A stretch of 64,000 nt of DNA, taken from positions 682,001 to 746,000 of the forward strand of contig JAUIRK010001051.1 in assembly GCA_030549495.1 (NCBI GenBank), written 5' to 3'. Numbering within the stretch: the stretch's first letter is position 1; each line of letters begins with the position of its first letter. Made by a program: the position numbers and the translations under genes. Shown piece after piece: positions 24,101 through 35,600 of the stretch. Source of the DNA: Nectonema munidae (Eukaryota; Nematomorpha; Nectonematoida; Nectonematidae). Below the pieces are notes generated by a model. It was not told where the DNA came from, ran no database searches, and was given only the letters and a program-made list of their open reading frames with translations.

Positions 24101-27100
24101 AACTAGAAAAAATTTAAATCTTAGTGGTGTTCTGTGATAATACTTTTTCTTTAAATATAAAGCGTTATCTTTATAAAAGTTGTATTAGACCTAATTTACT
24201 ATACAGAAGTCAAAGTTGGGCATTAAAAGAAGTTGAGAAAAATAGGCTAAACACAATTGAGATGAGAATGTTAAGAATTATTTGTAAATCTAATTGGAAA
24301 GATAAATTAAGGAATGAAAAAATAGGAAGTTTATGTAATGTAAATGAATTCAATAAAGTAATAGGGAAGCAAAGATTAAGGTGGTTTGGGCATGTAAACA
24401 GAAGACCAGCTGAAGAGTTAATTAATATAGCGTACAAAGAGCAAACTACAGGTAAATCTAAGGGTAGACCAAAATTAACATGGAAAGAAGTAGTTCTCAA
24501 GGATATGAAAAAAAGAAACGTAAAAATAGGGGATGAACAAAATAAGAAATTTTGGAAACGTAAAATTAGATAGTCTATTTATGAATTTTCATAGTTGCGC
24601 AACACCAAGCAGACCAATGTCGCATAGAATAAAAATCGGCAAACCAAGACCTGAAAGGGTTAGCACAAAGCTTTTTATTAGCAATTCTCTTAAATTATAG
24701 TGGCGGATCCAGAAATTGACCATGGGGGGGCAACTTTAAAAAATACTACCATACAAGAAAGAGCAAAATCAGAAAGGGGAATTTCTAAAGCCATTCTTCA
24801 TAGGGGTCCTAGGCCCAGCTGCCCCTTCCCCCTCTGGATCCGCCAGTGCTACCAAGAAATTTTAAAGCGTTATTATGACCCAAAAAAATAAGTTTGAGAT
24901 TTGAAAATAGAAGATCTCGTCAATCCAATTTACTTTCGTAGAGTCAAAACTTAAAGAGGAGCCAGAATTGTACCTATATCTTATGTATATTTATTTACAC
25001 ATAAATTTTGCTTAGATAAAAAAAATGTATATCTTGTTTTTTATTTTTATTGCTAAGGATAGGTATAGCTTTGTCCTATACTCCTTGTCCTATGAGTTAT
25101 TGATTTATTTTATAGACGAAGTGTATTGTTTTATTTGGATAGTACGAAATCCTTCAATAAAGAAGGCTTATCAAGAAAAATTTATGATCAGTCTAGTTCT
25201 TCATGGTATGAGTTTTCACAAGTTGTTTATGTACTAAGCAATGTTACAACGAACTTATCAAAACTTGGAAAAAATGTAGAAAGCCGGAGAGAGAGAGGGA
25301 GCCAGGCATTGACATATTTTAGCTCCGGATCCGAAGTTTGGGCAATAGGATTTTTCTGGCTCAAAAAACTTGACCTTTTGGAGATATCCCGGATTTGGGT
25401 TTTGGTTCAAGGTTGCAAATAGAGAGAGGGCATAACAATACTAGCTTCATTCTATGCTATAAACAAATAGATCGCGTTCAATAGCTGAATACTGTAAATC
25501 AAGAAATTTTCGCGAATTGTGACCAAAAAATTTTTCGCGTAATATTATTTTCGCGAACGAACGCGTTGAGCTATTATCTGATTTTACATTATGTACTAAA
25601 ATATTTTTTCTGTTACTAAACATGACATGCAATTGTTCTACTTCATGTGTTTGTGCACAAATTCGACATACCTGTAGTATTATCTTTACAATATAATCCA
25701 TCTTTACAGAAGAAGTACTTTTAAAGTAAAAAGTTTTTATATTCATTTCAATTACAATTATACGTCAATTTATTACAAATGACACACTAATCTTCTATCA
25801 AATCTTTTTTGTAAGGGACATTATTATTTTAAAATTTATTAGTAGATTAAATATTTGACACAGGGCTGGTAGTAGAATAAATCTAAAGAATTATGCTAAA
25901 AACCGTATTTTCTTTTTTAGAGAACTAAGATGGCCATTTTACCAGACTCCAAATCCACAAAAATCGTCTTTAGGCCAGTTTTTATTTTTGACTACTTTCC
26001 AAATTATAGAATTTTTGATTGCCTGCTCTTAATTTTTTAATTTTAACTAGTGACGGATCTAGGTAGTAATGGGCACTCTGTTCTAATCTAAGATTTTTTA
26101 CCAGATTTCCTCTTTCTGTGTAACACTTTTTCTAATATGATACAGCAAATTATAAAATTACATTGATTTTACTTTGCCGTTACATTAATATTTCAATGTT
26201 ACGAGTTCTTTGTAACAAATCACATGTGAAACACGGAAATAAGATCGGGAGAGCCCTACCTTTTTATATCCCTGTCCCTGATCAAATCTTTCCTTGATTC
26301 TAACCTAATAGTCACCCTTTTTCTTTAGTAAATTAACTTTATGTAATTTTTCATAGCAAATCAAAATTTCAGAAAAATTTAGGCTAAATGAGTTAGTTAC
26401 TAATAATTTGTTTTGCTAATTGTAAAATAATTTTGCTATATTTTTAATTCCATTCTTTTCTAAAATAAAGTGATTGACTAACGAACTTTCAATTATTTTA
26501 TTTGGTATTTCATTATTATTTAGGCTTTTAATATAAACAATTTCATAAAGAAATATGCTACGCTGGTTAAAATCTGCCTCTAGTTCATCTAAAGAAACAG
26601 AATCTGTTTTTAATTTACCAGATGTTGATAAATGTTCAAATGCCGAAGTTTCTGATTTCCGAAGTGCTAACGCGGCTATTGAATCTTTTGTCAAAAATAA
26701 TTCAGTCAGCAAAAGAAAAAGATACAACAAAATAAGTGCTGAAAATAAAGTCAAAATTGCAAAGTTTGCTTCTCTACATGGAAACTGTGCGGCTGCAGGA
26801 CATTTTAGTAAAAAATTAGAGCATTCTCTTAATGAGTCGACGATTAGAGAATATGTCAAAAAGTACAAAGAATTATTAAAGAAAACTGATGAAGAATAGA
26901 TTCAAGAAATTCAAAGTATCAAACGTGGAAAATCACTTTATTGGGTGAAGAACTCGATAAGCGTATAGAAAACTACATTAAGCACTGAGAGAAAGTGGTG
27001 GAGTTATAAATAGACCAATCCTTATTGCTAGAGCTTTGGGTATTATTGAAAATTATGATAGAAGCATACTAAAAAAATATGGAGGTTCTATTGAATTGAA

Positions 27101-28514
27101 TAAATCTTGGGCTGATTCATTTTTGAAAAGATTGAAATTTGTCAAAAGAAAAGGAACAAAATCAGCCAAACATTTACCTGTTGATTTTGAAAAACTCAAA
27201 GAAGAATTTATCAACAGAATTAAAACTGCAGTTGAAGCTTTTAATATTCCAGATTCGATGATTGTGAAATTCGATCAAACGGGAGTCCTGGGCAAAAACT
27301 GAGCCCAGAAATGTAACTAGCATAAACGATTTGGTATAAAAACATAGATCTCATTGTAAAATTAGAATGAATGTTTTTGGAGAAGATTTTAAAAAGTAAA
27401 CCACAAAAATGATTAACACTTATAGGTATTTTCACATCCTAAATGTAAAAAATGAGTACAGAAATGAGACCAGTATGGACGATTTAGTATAAAACATATT
27501 TTATGTAAAATTTGAAGAAATGTTTTTGGAGACAATTTTTTGAAGTAAACCGCAAATTTGATTAACACTTATAGATATTTTCACATCCTAAATGTAAAAA
27601 ATGAGTCCAGAAATGAAACCAGCATGGCCAATTTAGTATAAAAAGATATATTTTATCTAAAATTTGAAGGAATATTTTATTAGGTATATTTCAATTTTGA
27701 TTGACATTTTTAAAAAGTAGCCATGATTATTGAAAAAATTAAATATATAAAGTGTTATGCGTTCCAAACTGTATATAATTATAAATCAAGGTAGTATATA
27801 ATATAGAAGTTATATGGTTAACTACAGATAATGTCAAAATCTTGCTGAAAAATCTTAATTTTTGATTTGATTGACAGTTTTGCACATGAAAGAGTCATTC
27901 AACTACCATAAAAATGGTATCAAAAGATGCACTTGGCGATTCTAGGAAAAGTCACAAAATTTGAAGGGATATGATTGAGCCAATATTGTACAATTATTTT
28001 TTTAGTGAAGGAAACGCCCCTCTCCTTAGCACTAATAGGGAAAATGAAAATTTTTCGTGAATCATAAAAGTCTCGCGAATTTAAAATTACTTGATTTACC
28101 TAGGGACGAGACCAGATTTAACTTCATAAAAAACATGATAGTTTGCGTTCATAAATGCTTTTTAATACAAATAATTAGATATCGTGTAATTGTTATGGTC
28201 GTTAACGGCTTGATTTAATGTTGGTGGGAGCGATCTGGGAACCTTTTAGTATTTCATCAAGCCATGCGTTTTATCTTTATCCATTAAAATCAAAAATAAA
28301 GCTTTGAATTAAAAATGCCCTTAGCCATGGCCTTACCAAAACATAAAAATGAAAGCATACCTCGCATATTCTTATTATTCATTATATTCTTGTCTATCAT
28401 TTTGAGGGCAAAGACTTTTTGATTTGGCTTGTAAGAAGCTTTGTAAACAGAGGCAAAACTGCCCGTTCCCAGTAGATTATAAACCTGGTAGTCACTTAGT
28501 TTAGTTGCAGCCAT
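19366..28514 (-). CDS. PLK4: Polo-like kinase 4 (PLK4/SAK), three coding exons
   Basis: Exons 28361-28514, 23549-23714 and 19366-21169 join in frame through GT-AG introns into 707 residues. PLK4 is the centrosomal kinase that starts centriole duplication. Kinase features: glycine loop GTGSFASV (16-23), lysine K38 in FALKMIDK, the PLK4 stretch [22 protein letters not shown] (135-142), DFG (155-157) and activation-loop T171 in [14 protein letters not shown], matching human T170. The kinase ends near residue 265 (HPFIK). A linker leads to the cryptic polo box (beginning near [15 protein letters not shown], and including LFPIIIG as in human PLK4). A C-terminal polo box ends in [10 protein letters not shown] and [11 protein letters not shown]. 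Fly SAK is 769 and human PLK4 970 residues, so this one is short. I see no DSGxxS-type Slimb/bTrCP degron. Confidence 0.93.
21560..21660 (+). repeat. tRNA-derived SINE-like fragment
   Basis: CTTGGTGGTGGGAGTGTAGG resembles an A box region, and TGGGTCTGATTCCCGGTC resembles a B box, about 35 bases apart. There is no acceptor stem, so it is not a tRNA gene. Similar pairs of boxes occur near 28600, 46540, 58260 and 62450. Confidence 0.4.
22667..23500. mobile_element. piggyBac-like MITE with TTAA ends, in PLK4 intron 2
   Basis: The element is bounded by TTAA at 22667-22670 and 23497-23500. Inverted ends pair TCCTTTGAGGACCAGTGTGA on the left with CCCTTTGAGGATCAGTGTGA read back from the right. The similarity continues inward for about 80 bp, including ACACCAGTG/ACACCGGTG and an AATGGAATTT/AAATTCCATT pair. 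TTAA duplications with CCC-type ends are typical of piggyBac. The interior holds an internal CAGACGA/TCGTCT motif and no transposase. Confidence 0.65.
23549..23714 (-). CDS. PLK4: PLK4 coding exon 2
   Basis: This 166-bp exon lies between acceptor gactag|GGAGAG and donor AATCG|gtaacg. It encodes [20 protein letters not shown] and then the hinge [18 protein letters not shown], matching helix C to the hinge of PLK4 (human NEVKIHCQLKHPSILELY). The split codons at both ends restore the frame: CGA-GGG-AGA on one side and CG-A on the other. Confidence 0.9.
23960..24575 (+). mobile_element. LINE relic, 3' end of a reverse transcriptase ORF
   Basis: Two blocks, [19 protein letters not shown] (about 24025-24085) and the 149-codon stretch ending at 24573, match the C-terminal tail of non-LTR retrotransposon proteins. 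Typical words are [41 protein letters not shown] and [14 protein letters not shown]-like or a related clade is likely, but this is only a guess. It is 5'-truncated, as usual for LINEs, and carries at least one frameshift near 24115. Confidence 0.7.
24699..24850. mobile_element. Short palindromic MITE
   Basis: The ends are inverted copies: AGTGGCGGATCCAGA on the left and TCTGGATCCGCCAGTGCT on the right, with a G-run and a C-run just inside. The total is about 150 bp. This GTGGCGGATCCAG terminus is familiar from many invertebrate DNA transposons. The 63-codon ORF across it is a by-product. Confidence 0.6.
26555..27302 (+). pseudogene. N-terminal part of a pogo-like transposase
   Basis: The first block (26555-26899, 114 codons) has [18 protein letters not shown] and [19 protein letters not shown], a helix-turn-helix of the CENP-B/pogo type. 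After a stop and two frame changes (26899-27000), [15 protein letters not shown] and then [17 protein letters not shown] follow. The 27036-27302 block has [20 protein letters not shown] and ends at IVKFDQTG, which holds the first DDE aspartate. This arrangement matches a widespread invertebrate pogo-type family I remember. The C-terminal half is missing. Confidence 0.7.
27301..27690. repeat. Tandem array, period about 150 bp, 2.5 copies
   Basis: Units start with GAGCCCAGAAATG (27301), GAGTACAGAAATGAGACC (27454) and GAGTCCAGAAATGAAACC (27603). Shared interior words include ATTTTCACATCCTAAATG and AACACTTATAG. The array sits directly after the transposase fragment inside the pogo-like element. 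Confidence 0.75.
28120..28215. repeat. Partial copy of the TTAA/CAGACGAT MITE family
   Basis: GTTATGGTCGTTAACGG and the words GCGTTCATAAATGC and TTAGATATCGTG match the right two-thirds of the copy at 36678-36800. The left end is lost. Confidence 0.45.
28361..28514 (-). CDS. PLK4: PLK4 coding exon 1
   Basis: ATG at 28514 (aagATGG) opens [20 protein letters not shown]. The exon ends after 51 codons plus one base at CGAG|gtatgc. An ATG 63 bases further up is in frame, but its residues look like untranslated sequence. The bases tttaag right before the ATG resemble a 3' splice site. Confidence 0.88.
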
Positions 28515-28599
28515 CTTAAATATGGAGTAAAAGATTATGCCAAATTTTTGTTTGGGAGATGTAGTAAAAATTAGCATTCAATATAAACAAATGTATTTG

Positions 28600-28675
28600 T
28601 TGGTAGATCGACTAACTACGGAAGTATAGGACATGCATTCATAGTTTGATTCCTGGACGTAATATCTCTATATGT
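28600..28675 (+). repeat. tRNA-derived SINE-like fragment
   Basis: TTGGTAGATCGACTAACTACGG is followed by ATAGTTTGATTCCTGGACG, a B-box-like word. It is not foldable as a full tRNA. A second B-box-like word (GAGGATTCAACTCC) lies at about 28834. Confidence 0.3.
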
Positions 28676-31600
28676 TCAGTTATAAATATCCTACCTTGGA
28701 TGAAAATAGCACAATTATTTTTTCTGCTTTCGACGATGACACATCAGGTGTCTTAAAAATGTTGGAAGAAAAGAGAGCTCTTATTTGTTAGGTAATTGTA
28801 GAGTGCTATTTCCAAGTAATTGTCTTTCTAGTCGAGGATTCAACTCCACCCCATATAAATATACTAATCCAGCATCATCTTAAGAATCCAGGATGTTTGA
28901 AACTATACGCGAATTACTGATAGTATCAAATATTTAAAAACTATTAATATTTTATATCGAAATCATTTTAGATATCAGTGGTGTGGCAAGACCATGGGAG
29001 ACAACAAAAAGAAACAACGAAATGTATATCAAGTATATGTAATGTACAAAGTATAGAGAGTTTGCCAGGCATACTATATACCTTATATAGGTTTGATTTT
29101 TTAGGATGAACTCAAGAAAACCAACTTATAGTTAAAATTTCTTTATAAAAATTTGCATAGCTTTTAAGAGGCTGTTGGATACAAAATATATGAAATCTCA
29201 GAAAAATTAACAAAAAAAAGCAAGGTTATGATAACCAAAATTTTTATCAGCTTGAAGATATATATATATATGCATAAATGATATACACTTTTTTCGTCAA
29301 ACTATTACAATATTTATTTAATTTTTTTAAAACATATAAAAGTTATCTAAAAAACAATCTAAAAAATAGAACGATATTTACACATTTTAACGGTCAGTTG
29401 AGGTCAATTAATTTTTTTCCCAACTTTCGTAATACAAATATTTTCCATTCCTGCATCAGAAAGAGATCATTAAAATTGCTTCTCAATCTCTTTTTAAATC
29501 TAAGTATATGGTAGCAATATGCAGTTAAATGATTATTCAATAAACAATGACTTTTACGCCGTTATCTCACCATTTGTATTATATCAAATCAAACAGGGAG
29601 CACATGTTATCATATATAAGTATCAAATTAATACACAAGAATCTAGCTATACTGTCGTAATGTGTAATTAAATAAATATTTAAAAACGCAAGGATTTTTA
29701 CTCCATTGTCTGCCTATTTTTATTCTGTTGCTCATTGCAGTGTAAGTTTAATTAAAAGAAAATATAGTTCATTTGAAATTTTTTTTACTTTACTCGAAGA
29801 TCATGAAAACGTCTCAAAAGGCAGAAAGCCACTCAATATTTGAAAACTTTGCACATGATTGAGTTATCCCTAAATATTACTTTTTATCAAAATGATTGCG
29901 TAAATTTGAATTTGAAGTCCAAAAGAACAATTTAAAAGGTTAAGATACTGACATTTTGAAACTCAATGTTTTTGCCTAGATAAGAACCCCTATAATGTGC
30001 TGTTCAGTGTGTCTGCGTAATATAAATATAGAGTGGAACTCCTAAATGATGGCTAGAACGCACATTAGAGCCAATCTCTTAGTTTGTAAAGTCTCTATTC
30101 ATTGACATTAAAAAAGAAGACATTATGGCCGGCCTTATAAGTAATACGGCCAGTAATACGATGAGATGCATCAACTACTACCAAACAGAACACGAGAAAA
30201 CCTTAAAATCAGGTGATTTCCTTGCAATTATAGAGAATATTTTTTGCTTGTAAATGGTCAAAAAGTAATTAGCTACAACTCAATTAAAGAGAAATTAAAT
30301 AGGTTGTAAGGAAGGTTACCTTAACACAGGAGTGCTATATATTATATATATTTATTAGAAAGAAAAGTTTATAAAAGTATAAAAGAAAAAAATTTGATTA
30401 GATGATTGGAAAAACGGGAGATGTAAAACATGAATCTTCTTAAGGGGGAATATGACATTCAAGTTTGGGAGCCACTGCATTAGCTATTATGTCTTGGTAA
30501 AATCATTAAAATAATAAAAACTAGTCTTGTCATAAATAATATAATGAATATTTTAGGATGAACTTTTAAGAGCTAATACAAAGATGGGAATTTAATGCAT
30601 TAATTATTGATATATTTAAAATCTGTCAAATATCTACATAGCTTCAATCAAGATTATTTTAATATAACTTATCAATTTAGAATTGCTTTTTAATAATTTA
30701 AATCTATCATTTTCAAATTATTTTTAATCATAACTAATAGTTTCCCTTCTCACTAACAAATAAGGAAGTTTTCAAACACAGGTAAATGACAGCGCTATTT
30801 AATTTATGTAGGTGTAGATTAATAAAAAATGTACAAATAATAAAGAAAATTAAAATTTAAAATAAGGATCTTAAGTGTTATAATATTTTCAGAATATTAA
30901 AAGCATTAGCATTGGGAGGAGGATCATTTTATTGAAATAGAAAATTTTTTATATAAAAGAAGCTCTAATTAATAATATATTACATCAAAAAATTCATTTA
31001 CACTAGTTAAATTTAAACATATAACTAACCTTAATAGGTCTAGATTTTTAGATACTAAAAGATTCAAAGAGTTCTACAAAAAGCAAGTTTATTGAATTAT
31101 GAGTACATGGAAAATTTACAATAATGAGTGCTAAAAAAAGAAAAACATAATTATAAATTAATTTACTAGCTAGTTAATATAAATATAAGAAAACGCTGTT
31201 TTGATATTAAAAATGAATTGTAGTTTTAAGATATTAATTGTATGCCTGTATAAAAAATTTTTACCAAACTTTGTAAATTAAAATAATTTGGATTTTGAAA
31301 TATTTTAAACGAAAAGAGCAGAAAAATATAAATAAAAAAAATAAGGAAAAGGCTTATTTTATACTAAACTACTTTGATATTACTATATAAATCAGCTAAT
31401 TCAGAAACAATCAACTCACAAACATATAGATATTTTTGAAATTCATGAATATTTTCATTTAAGAACTCCTTACACATGGAATAAAATCTCTCAGAGGTTA
31501 GGCTCTAAGGAAGGCAGTATTGCCAAGCAAAAATCAAATATCTTGAAAATCATCGAAAAAAATCCGTAGAAATCTGTAGACCTAGGCCCTTAACAAGGAA

Positions 31601-32100
31601 AAGTTTTTCTGTCGGAAGTGGTAACTAATTTTTTTCACAAAAATCGAGAAAAAAAGCTCTCAATCAGTTAGAGAAAACTCAAAGATTTTAAAATTGTTAT
31701 AATTTCCGGGATTTCAGTTAAGGCCCTTCCCCTTTGCTACTGGCTAACCTAAATTAATCATTTAATTATACTGAAACTAATTAATTAATTGAATCGTGAA
31801 ATTTAAAAAAAATTAATTTTTATTTTTCAAAATCTAAGTGAACAAAAAATCTGTCCGTAGAAAATTTTCCTTACGAAAATCCTTAAAATACGGATAAATC
31901 GTTAGATCTGGCAATCAGTGTGAAAAAAAGAAGGTACTTGGATGTATTATCAGAAGGAACTCATCATAGCTTGCAAAAAATGAAAATCTTCAACGGATTA
32001 AGAAATATAGAAAAGTAACTCCTAAAGGTAAAAAGAAAATACGAGCATAACGACAAAATTAAATTGGTAAAAAATGATAGGGAGAAGGAAGCAATTGAAC
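28676..32100. other. AT-rich intergenic DNA, no gene seen
   Basis: Very AT-rich, with stop codons in all frames. Bases 29540-29740 share partial similarity with 43880-44110 (words such as AAATCAAACAGGGAG and TTGTCT.CC.ATTTTTAT), so an old dispersed repeat is present in both places. A MITE-like patch with inverted-looking GTAGAAA/TTTCTAC words lies at about 31490-31900 but was not resolved. Confidence 0.35.
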
Positions 32101-32730
32101 TATTAAAGTAAAAAAAAACTTTTTACACTTACTCTTAAAACTCTTTATATTCTTCAGATTTAGGATGTGTAATGGTATGGAGTTCCATACTTTTATTGAT
32201 TTTTAAAAAAAAATTCAAGTATTATAATCGAAAATATTATTCACTATATATTTACTATCCAATTCATTATCAGAAATCATACTTTTATGAACAAAAAGGC
32301 TAGATGATTAACTTGTTTAAGTTCAAGGATATTAAATTTTTTCTAATTACACGAGGATCACAATTGGATATAAATTTCAACGAGTAGGGCATTATACACT
32401 ATTAATCTAGTTTTAGTATCAAGTAAGTTCGTTATTCTATTCAATGATACGTCCTTTATCAAGTAATCATAATGTTTGGAGAATGTCAGTCGTGAATCAG
32501 GTGTTATACCCAAGTACTTATAATTAGCAGATTTCTGTAGATATTCGGAACCAATTTTTAAAAATAAAAAGGATTCATGCAGCTTCCACCAAAAACAACA
32601 TATTTACTTTTAGATTGATTTATTATATTTTACGTTAGGTAATCTATCTTAAAAAGAATTGAATTTTTCTTTGGTTTATAATAAGATTTTTATCACTAAA
32701 AAGAATTTTACATATAAAATTAACATAAGA
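32100..32730 (-). mobile_element. LINE relic, 3' end
   Basis: The minus strand reads KYLGITPDSRLTFSKHYDYL (near 32450-32520) and, further on, VWNSIPLHI and KNIKSFKSK (near 32110-32190). These are typical of the end of CR1/Jockey-type LINE reverse transcriptase ORFs. Stops and frame changes show it is old. Its 5' part was not found. Confidence 0.55.
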
Positions 32731-35030
32731 GGCCCTAATGCTAATGGGCCTATAGTTATTAATATCAATTTTGTTACCAGATTTAAAAATGTGTATAACT
32801 TTAAAACTTTAAGTTTATGAGGATAATATTGCTCATTGAACATCTTATTATATAATACTTTTCATGTATAGATTAAGTTTTTATTTTACTAATTTATATG
32901 TTATAGTAATGATCGTCTGATTCGTTCATCATTAATAATTTCGTCTCCTGTAAAAATTTGTCAATTAATTTAGGTTATGTTTTTCTCTAAAGTGTAATAA
33001 TGGCTGATGATCAGTGAACAATTGATTTTTTTGTAAAAATAAATTTTAAACATCCATTTTTTTCCAAAGTATTACTGTTTCTTATTCTTTAACATTTCTA
33101 AATTCACCTAGTAGCCTTTTTGTTTTTTTATGGATACCCCTAGTATCTTCAACTAAAAAATACGATATTAAATACATAGTAGTAAATTCTGATTTTGTAT
33201 TTTATGAAAATATTGCAGTTATTTCATATGTGGGCTATAAAATAGATTGAATTATTTCAATCGTATTTGCGGTAGGCTAGGGCTTTTTCTAGATGAATAT
33301 GTTCATTTATAATATAGTGTAGATAACATAAATTAGGTCTACACACAAAAAAATAATATCGAATATGCCTAACGATAGAACATTTAATAAAATAAAATAG
33401 ATTGGGAACAGTATGAAAGGAAGAAGAAAAAGTTGATAGCTAATTATTAAATGATTATTTAATTATGGTAAATATCACATCAGAATAAACAAAAATTGAT
33501 TTTAATAGAAACTAGAAAACTATGGGTGTAAATTGTTGGATAATGCAAACCTATATTTTGAACAAGATGTACATAATTCATATTTCTATTCTTGCTTTAA
33601 TTTAAAAATTTTCTATCGTTGAGATTAATTGAGCTTAAAAGATAAGATCAAGAATTTGGTTTTATTTTGGAGTGGAAGAGCAAAGAGTTGAAATGCGATT
33701 GTAACAGGTGATCTACTAACTGTTTATTGTAGAATAGTCAGTTTTACTTTTTCTTAAAATTGTATGTAAAAAAATATAATTCATAGTTGGGAATATGTGG
33801 ATAGAGAAAATCGGGTTGAAAGAACAAAAGCTCGAAGGTAGAAGCAAACTGCCAAATAATGACCTTTGAAGTGAATATATTTATGAAAACGTCAATGATT
33901 AATAATAATTATAGCAGAGGCCTGAATTAAGGGACTAATTATACACTGAAAATAAAATAATATGCAGATTTAATAAAACATAACAACGATTTATTATAAA
34001 TTCTACAGTCAATGCATTCAAAATATGTTGAATAGGTAACTAATTTACCAAAGTAACCTTCAATTTTCCCATTCTTTGGGCCTGCTAGAAAGTGTAGGGT
34101 ATGTGGAGTTTTTTGCTTTAGAGGGCTGCTTTCTGCGGGTGCCAAATGACAACAAGGATTATATCAAAAAATAGCAAAGGGTATATCATACCTATAACTA
34201 GACTTGTTCGAAACAGAAATGAAAGCTTTTTAGTGGGCGTATCATTTGTAGTAAATTAATTGATTTTACATTTACACTTTTTTGATCACTACAATTCTAT
34301 AGAACTGTGAGTGTGTGTGCGTGTGTTATTAAAATCGGTAGAGTTGGCATGTATGATATTGAAGATAGATTAACAATTGGTAGGAGATTTTGAAAGTGAA
34401 TAAATTTACAACTAAACCATACAATTATAATCATCCAATATTTAAAAAAATACTTATATTGAAACTAAAAAAAACAATTAACATACAATTGGTGCTTGGT
34501 AAATTTTGACAACTGAAGATGGTATGTTTTCTCATTATACCAGATGTGGAAATTGATATTTTCTCTGTGACCCTTCGGAGTGAGTGCTTTTTGGTTCAGA
34601 CCCAACCTTTTATCTTTAATAACATAATAAAGCCAGAAAGCTACTTTTAACAAATAACTTATAATCTATATTCTGTAGATATACATAAGTGAATCATTGA
34701 TCAAGAAAATACCGTATCAATAACATTCAAATCCTTTGAAATCTTTTTATAGAAATTGTAATATTTTTTTCATGGAAAATAGCCGAAAAATGCAAGAAGA
34801 TTCATATTCTGACATTTTTAATTCATAAAAAACAGACACCGATATTTTTGTCTGATTCGAAGTATCAATTCAGCACCTTATATAGAGTAAGTTTCCGAAG
34901 AATTAATTGTTTAGGATAAAATATTTGTTAGTATCAAATACAGTAAATAAGATGCTATGAAAATAAACAAAGTAATACATTATAGAATATTTATATTATA
35001 TGTCAATATTTAAAGATTTTTGACTTTTGT
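32731..35030. other. AT-rich intergenic DNA, no gene seen
   Basis: Only short ORFs occur here (for example 33939-34145 and 34465-34653 on the minus strand). None resembles a known protein. Confidence 0.4.
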
Positions 35031-35039
35031 TACGGCTTT

Positions 35040-35600
35040 ACTAATGATGTCTACAATAAATCTGAGATCTGTTTAGTGACAAGCGTGTGTCAGAGTATTG
35101 CTCTTGATGACATTCCGTCTAGACTGTTGTTGAATAATATGGCTTTGCCATCACTCTCCAGAGTGTTGCTGTCATAATTGTTTCAATTACTATTCACTGT
35201 CAGTTATCTGGGTTTGTCATAAAAAATAGGATCACATGATTGGTCTGTCGGATTAACGAATTATACCGGTAGATATGAATTTGATTGAAGAAACCGTCAG
35301 TTTCGGAATGTGAATGTCCAAATAACGGGGGAGAAAAACATTATAATTGTAGATTTTCCGGGAGCGTTTTCTTCTATCTTCTGGGAGGAAAGGTTTGTGT
35401 TGATAGCAAGGAGAGAGTAAAAACAAGAAGTGAATCTTCTGCGAGTGGGTCTCCTTATATACGTGAAGCCCTGAACTCTTGAACCCTAATTTCTAGATCC
35501 CTGAGGAAAAGGGTTTTCCCTGCTATTTGTTCCCGGGAGGGTGCATCTGCTGGGTTTTCCTCCGAGGGGATATACTCTATGTTTTCCCTTAGGTAGTCAT
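35040..35600 (+). repeat. Dispersed repeat, possible solo LTR fossil (copy 2)
   Basis: About 95 bp (35160-35260) matches 7690-7800 in inverted orientation. Downstream are CTCCTTATATACGTGAAG, a TATA-box-like word, and a GC-richer tail. The block starts near TGTTACGGC. The layout is compatible with a solo long terminal repeat, but borders and target duplication are not proved. Confidence 0.3.

Larger units (their letters stand above)
25492..28100 (+). mobile_element. Second pogo-like DNA transposon with an internal tandem array
   Basis: Inverted ends CTGTAAATCAAGAAATTTTC (25492) and, read back from the right, GGTAAATCAAGTAATTTTAA (28100), each next to TA, bound 2.6 kb. Both ends carry TTCGCGA words just inside. 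The interior holds the N-terminal half of a pogo/CENP-B-like transposase (26555-27295). After the first catalytic motif FDQTG the coding sequence stops and a tandem array of about 150-bp units begins (27301-27690). The rest of the DDE domain was not found, so the element cannot encode an active enzyme. Confidence 0.7.
23715..28360 (-). other. PLK4 intron 1
   Basis: At 4646 bp this is the largest PLK4 intron. It is filled by a LINE tail (about 23910-24575), a short palindromic MITE (about 24699-24850), a pogo-like element (25492-28100) and a partial TTAA-family MITE copy (about 28120-28215). Confidence 0.75.

Noticed and set aside
24210-24500. Minus ORF of 96 codons
   Set aside because: It is antisense to the LINE tail, whose plus-strand reading has clear family words.
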